From: Amycolatopsis camponoti
GTDB lineage: Bacteria > Actinomycetota > Actinomycetes > Mycobacteriales > Pseudonocardiaceae
Length of the DNA: 64,000 nucleotides
NCBI RefSeq assembly: GCF_902497555.1
Contig: NZ_CABVGP010000001.1
Coordinates: forward strand, 3,390,501-3,454,500
Direction: 5' to 3'
The notes under the pieces: model-generated
Seen by the model: the letters and a program-made list of their open reading frames with translations, nothing else
Databases searched by the model: none
Told to the model about the DNA's origin: nothing
In this document: positions 45,193-53,668 of the stretch, piece by piece
Layout of the letters: the number at the start of each line of letters is the position of its first letter
Position numbering within the stretch: position 1 is the first letter of the stretch
Made by a program: the position numbers and the translations under genes

Positions 45193-45198
45193 CGTCGA

Positions 45199-46704
45199 AT
45201 GGTCGGCTCTGCGAACGTTCCTACCGAGGCCCGGATGACACTTCCTGCCTGGCTAGGCGGTAGCAATTTGAAGCAATTCCTGTTAGATGCGGAATTGCAC
45301 GCCACGCGTATAGGAGCCTCCGACGAGTGGCGGGTGCGTACAACCGAACGCCATACGCAGCGTCGACCGAGCTTGATGATCATGGATCACGCGCTCAATG
45401 CTGGCCAGACCCGCACGCTGATCGCACGACTCGCCGCGAGTTCGAGTGACCGCGCACCTCACGTGCTGGAACCGACCGAGCTGCAACGTCGGATCGACCG
45501 AGCCGAGCAAACCAAAGACCCGGTCGACATCCTGTGGCTGTCGCAGCTACAGACCCAGGTTTGCCCAGCAGCAGACCTCGGGGATCTGGTGGCCGGGGTT
45601 CACAGAGAGCTTCAGCGTCAAATCAGCTCCGATGCACGGGTACATGTCCTGCGTCGCGGACGAGACTTGCTGCATCGTTCGCAATTGGCAACTGTGTTGC
45701 TACGCGTGGAATACGACCCCCAGCTGCGTGCCGGCAATCTAAAGTACGTCCAGGCGGCCAATGCTGCAGGAAAGACAGCCTTTGCCAGCTCAAGTGGTTT
45801 GTCCGACGGAATCTTTCTGCTCGACGCCTACGCGGGGTCACTGTTGGCCGCGCTTGCTCCCTCGATCTGGGCGTTCACGGCGCACAGGGAGCTCGGTGTG
45901 ATTACCTACACGCTCGGACTGCCGCTGGCAGGAACCCGCGGCAACGCCGCCGAACTCCTGCACATCCTCTCGTTGCAGGGTGATCCGAACCCGTTTACGG
46001 TTCCGATGCTGTCCGCGAACGCCGGAACCGCCGCGATCGACTGGTGGGGCAGCCGTCTCAACGAGCTGTTCGGCGTCCTCACTGACCCCGCCGTGTTCAC
46101 TGACCAGAACGGGGAATACCGCCCGATCAAGCATCTGCACTGTCGGATGACTGTCGAGCAGTTGTTCCGCCGGGTGAACTCGAGCCAGATCGCGCGGCGG
46201 GACATCAACGCGCGTCGCGTGCTGCTGTTCACGGTGCTGGACACGCTGGAGCGAGTTACTGGCCGAGACCTGTCGAAGCTCTGCTCCTTGCCCTTCGCGC
46301 AGAAGACCCTTGACACCCTCCGCGCCGGAATGCCGGCCGACGCAGCGGAAGTGCTTCTGCCGGCCGCCGACCGAGCAGTAGCAGCCTTGAAGCAAGTCCA
46401 AGACGGATTCTTCATGGGGCATCAACCCGGCAGTGGTGAGGTCACCCTGACGCATACGGACAACACCGTCGCACGGCTCGACGCCGCTGTAGCGGCAGCT
46501 GACTACATAAAAGTCCTGCGGGACGCGACCCACGGGCACGGCAGCAACCGGTCCGGCCGGGTCGACCGCACGAACGCGCTGCTCGCGCACCACGATGGCA
46601 CCATCCCGCATGACCTAGGTCTGCTCGGATACCTGTACCTCCTCGACGTCCTGGCGAACCCAGACAACCTCAGAAGCCATCTCTACCGGGGCGGCAAGGT
46701 CTGA
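45199..46704 (+). CDS. Protein with HEPN-like C-terminus; candidate partner of the 818-aa nuclease
   Basis: A 501-aa protein of no recognised family. The N-terminal half is mixed alpha/beta and the C-terminal 200 residues are helical. It ends with YIKVLRDATHGHGSN, where Arg441-x5-His447 (also His445) matches the R-x4-6-H motif of HEPN RNases such as ApeA-type proteins, followed by the usual last helix (LLGYLYLLDVLANP). An internal ATG at 45235 has GAGG five bases upstream and is an alternative start. It lies downstream of the zinc-ribbon nuclease gene on the same strand, so I infer a two-gene defence module. Confidence 0.7.
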   Translation: MVGSANVPTEARMTLPAWLGGSNLKQFLLDAELHATRIGASDEWRVRTTERHTQRRPSLMIMDHALNAGQTRTLIARLAASSSDRAPHVLEPTELQRRIDRAEQTKDPVDILWLSQLQTQVCPAADLGDLVAGVHRELQRQISSDARVHVLRRGRDLLHRSQLATVLLRVEYDPQLRAGNLKYVQAANAAGKTAFASSSGLSDGIFLLDAYAGSLLAALAPSIWAFTAHRELGVITYTLGLPLAGTRGNAAELLHILSLQGDPNPFTVPMLSANAGTAAIDWWGSRLNELFGVLTDPAVFTDQNGEYRPIKHLHCRMTVEQLFRRVNSSQIARRDINARRVLLFTVLDTLERVTGRDLSKLCSLPFAQKTLDTLRAGMPADAAEVLLPAADRAVAALKQVQDGFFMGHQPGSGEVTLTHTDNTVARLDAAVAAADYIKVLRDATHGHGSNRSGRVDRTNALLAHHDGTIPHDLGLLGYLYLLDVLANPDNLRSHLYRGGKV

Positions 46705-46766
46705 ACCCAATACGCCCGGTCGACTGGCTACGTAAGGACCTGAGATGGGCGCCCACCAGGACATGT

Positions 46767-47060
46767 TCACCAGAGGGTGCCTGAGGTCGGGGTATCTTGC
46801 CTGGCCACTCGGTTTGTAGGGGAGCGAACGATCAGCTCCACGAGCTCGACCGTGCGGGCGGCGTAGCCCCCCTTCGTTGTTGTACCAGCCGAAGATCTTC
46901 GCCAGGTGCGAGTCGGGCTTCGTTAGCGGTGCGTCGAAAACGCACGAAGCCCGGTCACCGATGATGTCGCGGGAGACCGGCGGTCCCGTGCTGTAGCGGA
47001 GGATTGCCTTGAGGTCCCCGTGGGCCGTCTCGGTCCACGTGTGGCCGTACGCGGGGAACC
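46767..47060 (-). pseudogene. C-terminal fragment of glyceraldehyde-3-phosphate dehydrogenase
   Basis: On the minus strand the frame reads GDLKAILRYSTG, SRDIIGDRASCVFDAPLT and AKIFGWYNNE, which is the C-terminal catalytic half of GAPDH. After the NNE a one-base shift at the G-run near 46873 moves the tail (GYAARTVELVELIVRS) to another frame, ending at the stop at 46767. The N-terminal NAD domain is missing. It is a dead fragment next to another truncated gene. Confidence 0.85.
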
Positions 47061-47234
47061 GGGACGTGCGCTGGCAGGAAGCCAGCCCACTGAACCTCCG
47101 TTGACGGCACCTGGCCGTGCGGCGGTTGGGCGGGCCACAGCTGAATTGTTGTCGAGTCGCTGGATTGACGCGGGTGCGCTCCACACCGCCGGCGCCGTCG
47201 CCGTCGCCGAAGGTGAACTGCTTTCCTTCGGCTT

Positions 47235-48176
47235 CTCGTGCGCCGACCGCTGGGGCAGCCGGGCCAGCAGGTTGAGTCTCTCGACGCCGAGGGACTCCGC
47301 GTCCGTCCAGTACTCGCGCGGGACGCCGTCCTTCTGTTCGGCGACCACCCGGTACGGGTTCAGGATGCCGGGCTGGGCGTTGAGCAGGTTGATCGGCCGC
47401 GCGTACGGGCGCAGCTCCGGCAGGTCGCACAGCCGCGACAGCGGGCCGGACGGGTCGAGGATCGTCCAGTTCGCGCCGGCGCGCAGCGTCTTGTAGACGA
47501 TGCCGCCGCCGAGGAACGACTTACCACCACCCAGGCCGGCGACCATCGCGGTCAGGCCGGAGCCGTCGCGGATCTCCTGGGCCATCCACGGGTCCCAGGC
47601 CACCGGGCGCCGCGTGGCGGTGCACGTCTCGCCGAGCAGGATGCCGCGGCGGTCGCCGACCTCCGCGGTCGCCGTCGGGACCGCCGAGGACGCCCAGACC
47701 ACCGACCCGCGGCGCATGTACGCCGCCGAGGCCAGCGGCTCGCCCGGGATGAACTCCCGGGCCATCGCGTACTGGGCCTCGGGGTGCTCGATGGCGATCT
47801 TCGGCTTGTAGAGGTCGAGCAGCTGCTGGGCCAGGCGCAGCGCGTCGCGCTCGGTCGGGCCGGACACCGCCAGCCGCCACCACGAGCGGACGCGGGTGGC
47901 GAGCGCGGTGAAGCCCGACGTCATCTCGTCGTCGATCTCCAGCACGCGCCCGGCCTGGCGCGACAGCGACTGCGGCGGCTCCAGCTCGTGCTCGTCGGTG
48001 TAGTGCTTGACCTGCGAGCGCACCTTGTTCATCTGGCGCTGCAGCTCGCTGGCGACCTCCTCGGGCCGCCGGACGTAGATCCGCGCCGACACCTCGACCG
48101 CCGCCGGCAACCGGTCGGCGGGATGAGCCACACGGCGTCGACCCGGTAAACCTCGTCATCGGGTCCTGATGCGCAC
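47235..48176 (-). pseudogene. Truncated, frameshifted VirB4/TraC-like ATPase
   Basis: The minus strand encodes an ATP-binding protein of the conjugation/secretion type found in actinomycete gene clusters. The start segment DDEVYRVDAVWLIP is in one frame and the rest (VEVSARIYVRRPEEVASEL onward) is in another, so there is a frameshift near 48115. Walker A is AGLGGGKSF. Homology stops around LNLLARLPQRS at about 47235, losing the Walker B half. It follows a small membrane protein tail, as in intact clusters, and cannot make a working ATPase. Confidence 0.75.
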
Positions 48177-48189
48177 GCGGGCCCGCCCC

Positions 48190-48341
48190 TCAGCCGGTGA
48201 ACAGGCCGGCGATCCACTGGCCCACGTTCACGCCCGCGCCGCTGACCGCGAGACCGATGATGGCGAGCGCGATGACCACGCCGGCGAGCCGGCGCATGAC
48301 GCCGGCGTTGTCGCCCTTGCGGCCGCCCAGCCACAGGAGCG
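48190..48341 (-). pseudogene. C-terminal tail of a small membrane protein of the same secretion cluster
   Basis: The frame LLWLGGRKGDNAGVMRRL, with a membrane segment (AGVVIALAIIGLAVSGAGV) and the ending VGQWIAGLFTG, has no start in this window. Its stop lies 14 bases before the VirB4-like frame begins. The upstream part has been lost at about 48341, right beside the hairpin at 48344. Confidence 0.65.
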
Positions 48342-48343
48342 GT

Positions 48344-48387
48344 GTCGGGCGCCTCCGACGGCTGTACTAGCCTCGGAGGCGCCCGAC
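48344..48387 (-). terminator. Strong hairpin terminator after the 85-aa gene
   Basis: GTCGGGCGCCTCCGA (48344-48358) and TCGGAGGCGCCCGAC (48373-48387) form a perfect 15-bp stem with a 14-base loop. It follows the stop of the small gene at 48393 by five bases on the minus strand. Confidence 0.85.
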
Positions 48388-48392
48388 GGGAC

Positions 48393-48650
48393 CTACTTGG
48401 TGTTGATCATCAAGCCGATCATGACGGCGGCGAGGTCGTGGACAATCGCGACAACGTCGGTTCCTCTCGCGAGGAGCACGACCGTGGCTAAAGCGGCCAG
48501 AACCCCTACCAGGCCGCTACCCAGCAGGAGGATCCAGATCAGGCGCCGGTAGAGCTTTCCCCTGGTCAGGACCTTGACTAGCGCCCACCATAGGGTGTGG
48601 CGGGGCTCCCGGTCTGGGCAGCGTCGTCTGCTGCCGTTAGTCTTGGACAT
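48393..48650 (-). CDS. Small two-helix membrane protein, unknown
   Basis: An 85-aa protein. A basic N-terminus (SRRRCPDREPRH) precedes two hydrophobic stretches (LIWILLLGSGLVGVLAALAT and VAIVHDLAAVMIGLMI). The ATG has AGGAG eight bases upstream and a strong terminator follows, so this is a complete, separately transcribed gene in otherwise broken surroundings. The shape recalls small phage or mobile-element membrane proteins, but no family is recognised. Confidence 0.65.
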   Translation of the reverse strand: MSKTNGSRRRCPDREPRHTLWWALVKVLTRGKLYRRLIWILLLGSGLVGVLAALATVVLLARGTDVVAIVHDLAAVMIGLMINTK

Positions 48651-48694
48651 GCGGCACTCTCCTGCTCGTTAGTGGCGTGCGGATTTGTCGTGTG

Positions 48695-48726
48695 GGGCGT
48701 CGCCTGCTGGAACAGGCGGCGCCCCG
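48695..48726. terminator. Hairpin in the promoter region of the 85-aa gene
   Basis: GGGGCGTCGCCTG and CAGGCGGCGCCCC pair over 13 bases with one mismatch and a six-base loop, followed by GTTTGT on the + strand. It may be a leftover terminator from a lost gene or a leader structure of the small gene. Confidence 0.5.
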
Positions 48727-48814
48727 TTTGTATGAGGCTTGAAGCTTCGCGTTGTGTCGTCTGCGGCGTATCCAGGTTCGTCTCCCAAGTGTGCTGTAGG
48801 GTCCTTCGGTGGTG

Positions 48815-49188
48815 CACCCCGCGGTGGCTTCCCGGGCGAGCTCGGTGGCCTCGACGACCTGGTCGCTCTTGAGCTTGCCTTCGCCGAGGAGCCGGGTCAG
48901 CGCCCCGTCGACGCCGTCGAGCCGGGCTTCGAGGACCTGCTCGGGCGACGCGAGGGTCCAGGCGCGCGGGATCACGCGGGCGACGACCTCGGGGTTGAAG
49001 TTGTAGAAGGTGGCGGCGACGACCTCGGGCCCGACCGCGCCCATCGCGGCGCTGCGGCCCGCGAAGTACGGCATCCGACCCGGCCGCAGCCCGACGCCGG
49101 TGAGCGCCTGGTCCACCTCGGGCGCGAAGTACGCCAGAGCGTGAAGGGAATCGAAGGCCGACTTGAACCGCTTCTCGTCACCCGCCAT
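48815..49188 (-). pseudogene. N-terminal half of an SCO6745-family protein
   Basis: Starting with ATG 49188, the frame encodes about 125 residues with the family blocks SLHALAYFAPEVDQAL, PYFAGRSAAMGAVGPEVVAATFYNF and ARVIPRAWTLASPEQVLEAR. Intact members are about 280 aa. Similarity stops after ELAREAT and the frame then runs into unrelated low-complexity sequence. It lies directly downstream of the RNase P RNA gene on the same strand. Confidence 0.75.
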
Positions 49189-49254
49189 GCCGGGGACCCT
49201 ACTAACGAGTAACGGCACCAGAAGGAAGCTGGAGGGTGCCTTCAGCGCGTGGGC

Positions 49255-49655
49255 GGACGAGCTGGCGTGTAAGCCGGATCCTGTTCCCGGGTCGCCTCGC
49301 GGCTCGCCGGGCGGCGGCCATCCATCTCGGCCTGCCGTCGCCGGCAGGCTCCAGCGGCCTACCCGCAGGCTCGGACGGGCCGTCCTCGAACGCCTGCGCA
49401 GGAGCTCGCGCTCCCTCTTGGCCTTGCTCCGGGTGGGGTTTACCCAGCCGCCCCGGTCACCCGGGACGCTGGTGGTCTCTTACACCACCGTTTCACCCTT
49501 ACCCCGGCCCTCGTGAAGCACGCGGGCCGTGGCGGTCTGTTTTCTGTGGCACTTTCCCGCGGGTCACCCCGGGTTGCCGTTAGCAACCACCCTGCCCTGA
49601 GGAATCCGGACTCTCGCCGGTCTGCGACCTGGATACGGACCCCGCACAGCTCCGA
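49255..49655 (-). ncRNA. rnpB: RNase P RNA, class A
   Basis: The minus strand shows the bacterial class A core in order: GAGAGUCCGGAUUCC, CAGGGCAGGGUG, CUAACGGCAACCC, CACAGAAAACAGACCGCC, GGUAAGGGUGAAACGGUGG, GUAAGAGACCACC, GGUAAACCCCACCCGGAGCA followed by AGGCCAAG, GGGUAGGCCGCU, GAUGGAUGGCCG and ACAGGAUCCGGCUUACA. P1 arms GAGCUG (49647-49652) and CAGCUC (49259-49264) close the molecule at about 400 nt. It is the catalytic RNA that cuts tRNA 5' leaders. Ends are estimated from P1 and may be off by about ten bases. Confidence 0.93.
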
Positions 49656-49825
49656 CCAATACCGCGGCGCCGGTGTGTACGCCGGCGCTCCGGCTGGGCC
49701 GGTCAGCAGGTTCTCCGCCGCCCGCGGCTCATCTCCACCGCGTTGAGCCATTGCCCGTCGCGCCGGGGCGTCGCGTCGTAACGCAGGTCGGGCCAGCGGG
49801 CGACGGCGCCCGCCGCGACGATCGT
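49656..49825. other. Region upstream of rnpB with a coding-like tail
   Basis: On the minus strand 49703-49825 reads as a protein tail (VARWPDLRYDATPRRDGQWLN, then AVEMSRGRRR and a stop) with G/C-ending codons, entering from the pentanucleotide repeat. It is likely the 3' remnant of a gene that once lay upstream of rnpB. TATTGGT at about 49660-49666 is a possible rnpB -10. Confidence 0.4.
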
Positions 49826-49875
49826 GCCCAGCCCAGCCCAGCCCAGCCCAGCCCAGCCCAGCCCAGCCCAGCCCA
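49826..49875. repeat. Ten tandem copies of GCCCA
   Basis: A perfect 50-base array of a 5-base unit lies between rnpB and the DUF4365 gene, with a variant GCCCG at its end. Because five is not a multiple of three, copy changes would shift any overlapping reading frame. Confidence 0.95.
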
Positions 49876-50128
49876 GCCCGTGGCACGTCGGTCTGCAGAC
49901 GACGCCATCGTCCAGCAGCAGCTTCGCTCCCGCAGCCACGACACCGCCGGCACGCTGCCAACTGCGACCACCACGCATGCGACGTCGATCGCCCGCCAGT
50001 CGGCGAACTCCAGGCCGACCGGGTCTGAAACTGATCGGCCTGTCGGGACGGTCAGTGCTGCGGAAAGGTCGAGGGTTTCGCATAGCCTTCCCTGATGGGA
50101 GGCGCGGAAGGCGGACGGCGGTGTTGAC

Positions 50129-53100
50129 ATGACCGACAGCTCGGACACCGAACAGTTGGGCGTTGACCTGACAAGCATCGCGTTCACCAAGTGGGGATGG
50201 GTATTTCGTGGTCAACCCATCCGCGACTACGGCATCGACGCGCACGTGGAGCCGAAGACCGGCGGCGTGGCGTCGGGGCGCCTGGTGGCTCTTCAGATCA
50301 AGACTGGGCAGTCCTACTTCGAGCCCGCCGCGGAGGGGTGGCGGTATCGCGCGAAGGGCAACGAGCGGCACCTGCACTACTGGCTGGGGCACTCCCTCCC
50401 CGTCTTGATCATCTTTTGTGATCCGGAGACGGAGACCTTGTACTGGCAGCACGTGACCGCGGAGCGGATCAACTACACCCCGAACGACTGGACGATCGTC
50501 ATTCCGCGCCATCAGACGATCACTCCCGACGCCAAAGACGCGATCACCGCCATCGCCTACGCGGCGGCGGGCGCAACCGAAGACCCGCTCGACGAGACAA
50601 TGCCGTTTCTACCGCCGTCGGCGGCGGACGCCATCTGTCACGTCGCAACCAGTGAGCCACGTGGAGCTTTGCGGCTGGCCGTCGCGTTGGCGCGCGGACG
50701 TAGTGAACCGCGGTTGGCCGTCGAGACGATCCTGGCCAGCCGGCCGAGCTGGTTGGAACGCGGGGGTGGCCAGTTCGAAGCGATCCTGGGTGGGTACTCG
50801 GTGGAGCACGGCCACCCCGACCTGGCGGCTCGGGCCTTCACGCTGGCTGCTGAGCAGGTCGATGCGGGTGCAGGGCGACTGTACGCCTTGGCCGCCGTGT
50901 TCACCTCTGGAGCCGGAGACCTGCCGAAGGCGGCCGAGCTGGTGGAACATGCCGAGGCTGCCGGGGGGCCGCCCGTGCTCCTGGCGGCCGTCCGCTGGCA
51001 TCTGCGGCAGCTGGACGAGGCTGGCTCGGTCCCAGCTCCAGATGCCCTCCAAGCGGCCTTGCCGGACGAGCTGTCCAGCGAGCTGATGTGCCTGCTGATC
51101 CTCTGCGAGGACGCACGCAACCGCCGCGACGTCAGCGGAGTCGTTGCTTACTCGGAGCAGGCCCTGGCGGCTGGCCCGGACAACAGCGGCCTGCAACTAC
51201 GGATGGCTGAGGCGCTGTTGTGGCGCGTGACGGACGGCTCGGCAGCTGTACCGGCGGAGGACCTGCGCCGCGCCGAGGACCTGGCGACTACTGCCTGGCA
51301 GCAACGCCGCCGCTGGTCTGGCTCCAGCGCAGACGCGTTGACGGCGCTGTTGCGCAAGCATCTGCTCACCGGCGCGAACTCGATCATGATCAACCTTGCC
51401 ACGCCATCGCCGCACGGACTAGCCAGCGAGCAGGAGGCGAGTGATGGCAGGGTCGCATATCTCGGTGCCATCGCGGCCCTCGCCCTGGGACAACGCGACA
51501 AGGCGACGGAGTTCGTCGGCAGGGTCGATGAGACGCCGATTGCCGCCGGCTTGCGCGCGCTGATCGCCGATCCCGATCTTCCGCGCGATGATCAGATTCG
51601 ACTGTGGCGGGACGCGCTGCCGGTCGTCGATCATCATGACTTGCGCTTGCGCGGTCTCTACCGCCTTGCGGCGCTGGGGGCGTGGCCGTTTCCCGAGCTC
51701 GACGAGGCGCGCGAGTCAGGGGTTATCGATCCGGTCACAGCGGACCTCTTGGCAGGCCGCAGCGAGGCTGCCCGGGGCAACGTGCCCGCCGCGGTGGCGC
51801 GGCTGCGTCGACATGTTGCGACGTCAGCTGGCGCGGTGGAGTTGCTGGTCGAGGTGTTGGAGAACGACGGCCAGTATGAGCAAGCGCTGGAGGAGTGCGC
51901 GCGGGGAATCGCCCGATTCGGTGAGGTCGTGTTGGACGCGTTGCGGCTGAACCTGCTGTTGCGCAGCGATCAACACCACGCCGCTGCGGACTTCGCTGCC
52001 CAACTCTTGTCTCGTGCTGATCTTCCGGCCGAGCGGCGGCTGGCCCTGCGTCGCGGGTTGATCGGGTTCTACACGATGCGCGCGGACTGGGTGAACGTCG
52101 AAACGCATAGCCGAGCGGCACTGGGAGAGCACCCGGGGCAGGCCGACCTCCAGTGGGCGCTGATCGGCGCCACCGTCAACCAAGGTCGCCTCGACGATGC
52201 CTGGGCACGGTTCCAGCAGCTCAATCCACCGATCATCCACGGCGGCGCGCTGGGCGTGTGGATGGGGCTGCACGGAACGTTCGGGTTCACCGAAGCCGAC
52301 ATCGGCACCGCCTTGGACAGCCTGACCCGTTGGCCCGACGATGGGGACATCGGTGCGCAGATCCTAACGACATTGATGCACGCGGGTGGTCGACGCACGC
52401 CGGATGGCCATCCGGTTCTGCCCGATCTCGACGAGGCCGGTGTGCAGAGATTCCAGGACGCTCTTCAGGACTACCTCACTCGGTATCCCGACGGTCCGAT
52501 CCGTGCGATCAACATTGACGGGCTGAACTTCGCCGAGATGATGCGTGCCCAGTTGGCGCCGCGCGCTGAGCAGGATCGGCTGCTGGTTAGCCTGGTCAGG
52601 CAGGGGCGGCTGCCCCTGGGGCTGCTGACCGCATCCCGCAGCCGGCCGTACGCGCAAGCGCTGATCCAGCGTGCCTGCGGGCCGATTGTGGCGATGACCT
52701 TGGACTCTGGTCAATTCGACCGGGAGATTGCCGCCGCTAGGACCGCGCTTAACCAGTCGGTCGTGGTCGAGACCAGCGCACTGGTCATAGCCACTTTGCT
52801 TCCTGCCCGATGGCCCGCTTTGCGGGCCGCGTTCGCCGAAGTCGTGGCCCCCCGCAACGTCCTACAGGACATCCAAGTCACCGGCGCCGAACTGCGCCGC
52901 GATCCCGACAGCCTGGCCTGGGTGGGATTCGACTCAGACCAGGGCGTACTGACGCTGACCGAGGCTTCCCAAGACCAGGCCAGCGACTTCATCAGCCGGA
53001 TCAACGACATCGAGGCAGCCGCCCGAGATCTCGTCGCTGTGGACACCCCGGCTCGCGAGGTCTTCCCAGACCGAGGCGGGTTGGGCGATCGAGAGGTCTG

Positions 53101-53668
53101 GGTTAGTCCGCTGGAAATGGCCGCGCAGACAGGCAAGGCGCTGTGGAGCGACGATGTTGTGGTCCGGGAACTGGCCGCAGGGCAAGGCATACCTGCATTC
53201 AGCACTCTTGCCTTGGTGCATGTGCTGATCGAGGATGAACTAATCGAGGACACCCTACGCGCCGATGTGCAGACGTTGGCCCGTGCCCATGTCGTCGACC
53301 TGACCCTGACCGCCGATGAACTTTTCGCTATCGCCCGCGACGACAACTGGTCGCTCGGCGCAGCGGCTACCTACGTGCAGCGCGGCGGCTTCTGGTCCCA
53401 GTACGACAGCGCACTCACCGACTGCCTGCCCATTTTCGAGAAGGTCCACGCACACGAACCCGACCTGCTGGTCGCGTGGCTGGTGAGCGTCTGCATGGGC
53501 GTCGCAGACCATGTGGCGGACACTGCCTTGAACAACGCCCTTCGCCTGCTCACCGACACGATCGCCGACCACCTAGCCATCGAAGCGGCAAGTCGAGACA
53601 TATTGCACGACGCCGTCCGCGCTACAGCCGAAACTATTCGACGGCAGCGTAACGAGCGTCATCAATAG
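50129..53668 (+). CDS. DUF4365-TPR-PIN multidomain protein; candidate defence effector
   Basis: An 1179-aa protein. Residues 10-140 are a DUF4365 domain of the PD-(D/E)XK fold, with DYGIDAHVE (Asp37) and LVALQIKTG (Gln56-x-Lys58), normally linked to nucleic acid cleavage. About 150-900 is a run of TPR-like helices (e.g. DLAARAFTLAAEQVDAGAGRL). From about 900 there is a PIN-like RNase domain, with VVVETSALVIATLL at its start and WSDDVVVRELAAGQGIPAFS carrying the acidic pair. Two nuclease folds joined by a solenoid suggest an abortive-infection effector. No ribosome site is obvious; the ATG lies in MTDSSDTEQL. Confidence 0.8.
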   Translation: MTDSSDTEQLGVDLTSIAFTKWGWVFRGQPIRDYGIDAHVEPKTGGVASGRLVALQIKTGQSYFEPAAEGWRYRAKGNERHLHYWLGHSLPVLIIFCDPETETLYWQHVTAERINYTPNDWTIVIPRHQTITPDAKDAITAIAYAAAGATEDPLDETMPFLPPSAADAICHVATSEPRGALRLAVALARGRSEPRLAVETILASRPSWLERGGGQFEAILGGYSVEHGHPDLAARAFTLAAEQVDAGAGRLYALAAVFTSGAGDLPKAAELVEHAEAAGGPPVLLAAVRWHLRQLDEAGSVPAPDALQAALPDELSSELMCLLILCEDARNRRDVSGVVAYSEQALAAGPDNSGLQLRMAEALLWRVTDGSAAVPAEDLRRAEDLATTAWQQRRRWSGSSADALTALLRKHLLTGANSIMINLATPSPHGLASEQEASDGRVAYLGAIAALALGQRDKATEFVGRVDETPIAAGLRALIADPDLPRDDQIRLWRDALPVVDHHDLRLRGLYRLAALGAWPFPELDEARESGVIDPVTADLLAGRSEAARGNVPAAVARLRRHVATSAGAVELLVEVLENDGQYEQALEECARGIARFGEVVLDALRLNLLLRSDQHHAAADFAAQLLSRADLPAERRLALRRGLIGFYTMRADWVNVETHSRAALGEHPGQADLQWALIGATVNQGRLDDAWARFQQLNPPIIHGGALGVWMGLHGTFGFTEADIGTALDSLTRWPDDGDIGAQILTTLMHAGGRRTPDGHPVLPDLDEAGVQRFQDALQDYLTRYPDGPIRAINIDGLNFAEMMRAQLAPRAEQDRLLVSLVRQGRLPLGLLTASRSRPYAQALIQRACGPIVAMTLDSGQFDREIAAARTALNQSVVVETSALVIATLLPARWPALRAAFAEVVAPRNVLQDIQVTGAELRRDPDSLAWVGFDSDQGVLTLTEASQDQASDFISRINDIEAAARDLVAVDTPAREVFPDRGGLGDREVWVSPLEMAAQTGKALWSDDVVVRELAAGQGIPAFSTLALVHVLIEDELIEDTLRADVQTLARAHVVDLTLTADELFAIARDDNWSLGAAATYVQRGGFWSQYDSALTDCLPIFEKVHAHEPDLLVAWLVSVCMGVADHVADTALNNALRLLTDTIADHLAIEAASRDILHDAVRATAETIRRQRNERHQ

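Noticed and set aside
49236..49700. Several open frames on both strands around 49.2-49.7 kb
   Set aside because: They lie over the RNase P RNA gene, whose conserved core explains the sequence.
49703..50512. Minus-strand frame with repeated AGLGW units
   Set aside because: The repeat protein is the translation of the (GCCCA)10 array, and the rest is antisense to the DUF4365 gene; only the short tail at 49703-49825 looks coding.
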